A DNA stretch of 44,552 nucleotides from Candidatus Melainabacteria bacterium (GTDB taxonomy: Bacteria; Cyanobacteriota; Vampirovibrionia; Obscuribacterales; Obscuribacteraceae). The position numbers and the translations under genes were made by a program. The stretch covers positions 1 to 44,552 of the forward strand of contig PLZS01000143.1 of NCBI GenBank assembly GCA_003153555.1, written 5' to 3'. The notes under the pieces are model-generated. The model was not told the DNA's origin. It made no database searches and saw only the letters and a program-made list of their open reading frames with translations. This document shows, one piece after another, positions 42,442-44,552 of this stretch; position 1 is the first letter of the stretch; every line of letters starts with the position of its first letter.

Positions 42442-44552
42442 ATGACGTATCCGCCCGTTGAGGGGAGCGTGCGCCCTGAAGCGCGCGGTCCTGTTGTTCC
42501 AAGCACGTCTCCAGAAAAAGCTTTTCGCGAAGAAGTCGAAAGCTCGCGTCCTCCAGTTTCCCTGAGTAATCATGAGAAGAGCCAAAATTCTTCTATAGAT
42601 GAGCTATTTAAGTGGGATGGATCTTCGCTCAACTTTTCACCGACGCTTCGGCTGGTCGATCAAGATGGCTCGATCAAATCTCGCGATGGCGCGGGCAATT
42701 TGAAGACCGTTGAATTTTATAAGCAGCCTGGCAAAGTTCACAATTACGGCTATAACGAAAAAAACGAGTTGATTTCGGTCGATAGAAAAGATAAGTCTAC
42801 GGGAGAAGACATCTCCTTAAAAAGAGAAAAAGATAGCAACAGCTGGTACTTAGAAAAGAATGGTTCGCGTTATTTCTTGCCAGGAAAAGTCGATCTCAGG
42901 CAGAACAGCGATTTTGCTGTGGAGCAAAAAGATGGCACGTGGCGTGTCGAAGATGTTCGTGGGAACATCATCGATGAACGAAGGTTAGCTTCTGGTGCGT
43001 CTGTTCAATTGAATGACGACAAAACCGTTAGCAAAATTACCAGATCCGATGGTACCCAGATCGCCTGCAAATACGGCGAAAATGGCGAGCTTACAGGAAT
43101 AACAGAAACCAGAGGAGGCGAAACTTCGTCATGGTCGCGCAACCAGAGTGGTGAATTCAGACAAGCTGGCAATGAGGATGTCAGAAGAGAACTGACCGTT
43201 GATCAAAACGGAAATATAAAGTTCAAATCTCAGGATAGTTCCAATCATGTAATCACGGGAGATGGTTCGCATGTGGTATCAGGTGGCGATAGCAAAACAA
43301 CTTCGACTTATGACAACGAAGGTCGCCTTTCTGATTACAAGAAGGCGGATGGAAGTTCGCGTCACTTTGATTACGAAGGCAAAACCAATAAAGTTTCTAA
43401 CTTCACTGAACTGAATACTAAAGGTGAAGTCGTCAAAACCTACGAACGCACCGGCGATTTTGACTGGACATGTATGGAGGGCAAAAAGTCGCTAGGAATT
43501 TGGCACGGAGACCTAAAAACAGGATTAGACGGCAGCTGGAGAGTTACCGAGGAGAAGACGCCAGATCCCGACAGTCTGTGGAGAAACGTCGACAATCAAG
43601 AGAACACAACCTATTTCAGAGACAATAAAGATGGATCAAAGTTGACTTTTGACGGCAACAAAAAGTTTTCTGAGATAGAACGGGCCGATGGAAGTGGCGT
43701 TGTATGGAGCACCAACGGTGATGCACCACGAGTGTCAACGTTGATGCCGGATGGTTCGAAACTTCAGTTTGATTTTGACATGAAAAGTAGAACCTGGAAG
43801 TGTGACTCGCCGAATGTGAAAGAGTCAGCCGAAATGCCCATAAAAGGCAATGGCGAATTGACTTTCAAAACCGCTGATGGCAACACCACAACTATAAAAA
43901 CTGATAGCTCAACTTCAATTACAAAGCCAGACGGAACGGTGCTCAAGTTCGATGCGGCTAACAATTTGACAAGCCAGTCTAGAGCCGGTAAAGAACGCGT
44001 TTTTGCACGAGAAGGGAACCAGATAACAGGGTACACCGAACATCTGAAGGATAAACCTGATCGTCATGTTGACCTGATCAATGATCGCAATATCAAACTC
44101 ACCGCCAATGGTGACCTCTTCCACACAACGGCTGATGGTAAGCCCCAAATTGAGACTAGTGATTTTTCGCATGTTGATTGCAACGAGGCTGGTAAGCCTG
44201 TAAAAGTGACAGCAGCAAATGGAGCAATTCGGGAGATCGAGTGGAATCCAGCCACACAACAACCAGTCTCAGTCATAGATAAAATCAAGATCGGCGAGGG
44301 TGAGGTATCCCGCAAGTGGGAAACGGGAGGTCCTGATTGGAAAGGTACCTTCGCCGTCATCGGCGAAAAAGACGGCAAGCTTACACAGAGATTTGCGCGA
44401 CATGAAGTTCAATTCGATGAAGTTGGTAACTACCGATATCTGACAGCTGGTGGGGAAAAGATTCTCTCCAAAGCCGGCGACGGAGTTCGAACTGCAGAAA
44501 ACGGTTGGGTATCGGCAAGCATAGATGAAGCGCACTCTAATTTCCTCGATAA
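42442..44552 (+). CDS. Large DGS/DGT-repeat (RHS/YD-like) protein, 3' end outside window
   Basis: An open frame from ATG 42442 runs without a stop to the window end, at least 703 residues; only the N-terminal part is present. GAGGGAG sits three bases before the ATG. After a polar N-terminus (TYPPVEGSVRPEARGP), the chain is a long series of beta-hairpin-like units: DGTQIACKYGENGELTGI, DGSSRHFDYEGKTNKVSNF, DGSKLTFDGNKKFSEIERADGS, DGTVLKFDAANNLTS. These resemble RHS/YD repeats but with DGS/DGT in place of the YD signature. No signal peptide is visible. RHS proteins often end in an enzymatic or toxin domain, which would lie beyond the window. Divergent from the orphan response regulator. Confidence 0.8.
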   Translation, partial: MTYPPVEGSVRPEARGPVVPSTSPEKAFREEVESSRPPVSLSNHEKSQNSSIDELFKWDGSSLNFSPTLRLVDQDGSIKSRDGAGNLKTVEFYKQPGKVHNYGYNEKNELISVDRKDKSTGEDISLKREKDSNSWYLEKNGSRYFLPGKVDLRQNSDFAVEQKDGTWRVEDVRGNIIDERRLASGASVQLNDDKTVSKITRSDGTQIACKYGENGELTGITETRGGETSSWSRNQSGEFRQAGNEDVRRELTVDQNGNIKFKSQDSSNHVITGDGSHVVSGGDSKTTSTYDNEGRLSDYKKADGSSRHFDYEGKTNKVSNFTELNTKGEVVKTYERTGDFDWTCMEGKKSLGIWHGDLKTGLDGSWRVTEEKTPDPDSLWRNVDNQENTTYFRDNKDGSKLTFDGNKKFSEIERADGSGVVWSTNGDAPRVSTLMPDGSKLQFDFDMKSRTWKCDSPNVKESAEMPIKGNGELTFKTADGNTTTIKTDSSTSITKPDGTVLKFDAANNLTSQSRAGKERVFAREGNQITGYTEHLKDKPDRHVDLINDRNIKLTANGDLFHTTADGKPQIETSDFSHVDCNEAGKPVKVTAANGAIREIEWNPATQQPVSVIDKIKIGEGEVSRKWETGGPDWKGTFAVIGEKDGKLTQRFARHEVQFDEVGNYRYLTAGGEKILSKAGDGVRTAENGWVSASIDEAHSNFLD

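Overview
The window reads as a chromosomal segment of a free-living bacterium with moderate GC content. It carries many lineage-specific secreted or membrane proteins of unknown function, a Hanks-type Ser/Thr kinase, DUF4388 and MshEN-type signalling proteins, TPR proteins and a long protein rich in DGS/DGT motifs. This mix resembles Vampirovibrionia/Obscuribacterales (non-photosynthetic relatives of Cyanobacteria). That placement is an inference from protein style only; no rRNA or marker gene is present. I see no tRNA, rRNA, CRISPR array, transposase or prophage structural gene.

Layout. 1-1600: a secreted TPR protein between two near-identical direct copies of a roughly 215 bp non-coding element. 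1.6-8.9 kb, mostly minus strand: DMT transporter, small protein, CPBP membrane protease, Ser/Thr kinase, secreted protein with a Gly-Pro-rich tail, and GTP-dependent PEP carboxykinase (pckG). 9-16.4 kb: VOC protein, several secreted unknowns, an SLBB/Wza-like export protein, a DUF3298-like/TPR membrane protein and an alpha/beta hydrolase. 16.4-25.5 kb: RhlE-type DEAD-box helicase with a structured leader, an anchored protein with a duplicated domain plus zinc ribbon, DUF1254/DUF1214 protein with an alpha/beta hydrolase, an acyl-lipid desaturase behind a striking double palindrome, and a HExxH metalloprotease.

25.5-33.3 kb is the most system-like block. A WYL regulator is divergent from a 1.1 kAA RecB-like nuclease/RNase H-like/UPF1-like helicase fusion, followed by RmuC, a MoeB-rhodanese E1-like protein, and a convergent protein ending in Gly-Gly that looks like a beta-grasp (ubiquitin/MoaD-like) protein. 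33.5-37.2 kb holds a second regulatory block: a DUF4388 protein with a degenerate GGDEF domain and a DUF3592-like membrane protein, divergent from a protein made of four MshEN-like (possible c-di-GMP-binding) modules. 37.2-44.5 kb: DUF5131 (Gp37/Gp68) protein, zinc-ribbon membrane protein, aldehyde dehydrogenase plus MRJP/yellow-like protein, an orphan OmpR-type response regulator with a possible leaderless start, and the first ~700 residues of a DGS-repeat protein that runs off the window.

The genes do not form one pathway. Central metabolism (pckG, aldehyde dehydrogenase, desaturase) is scattered among signalling, envelope and possible genome-defence modules.
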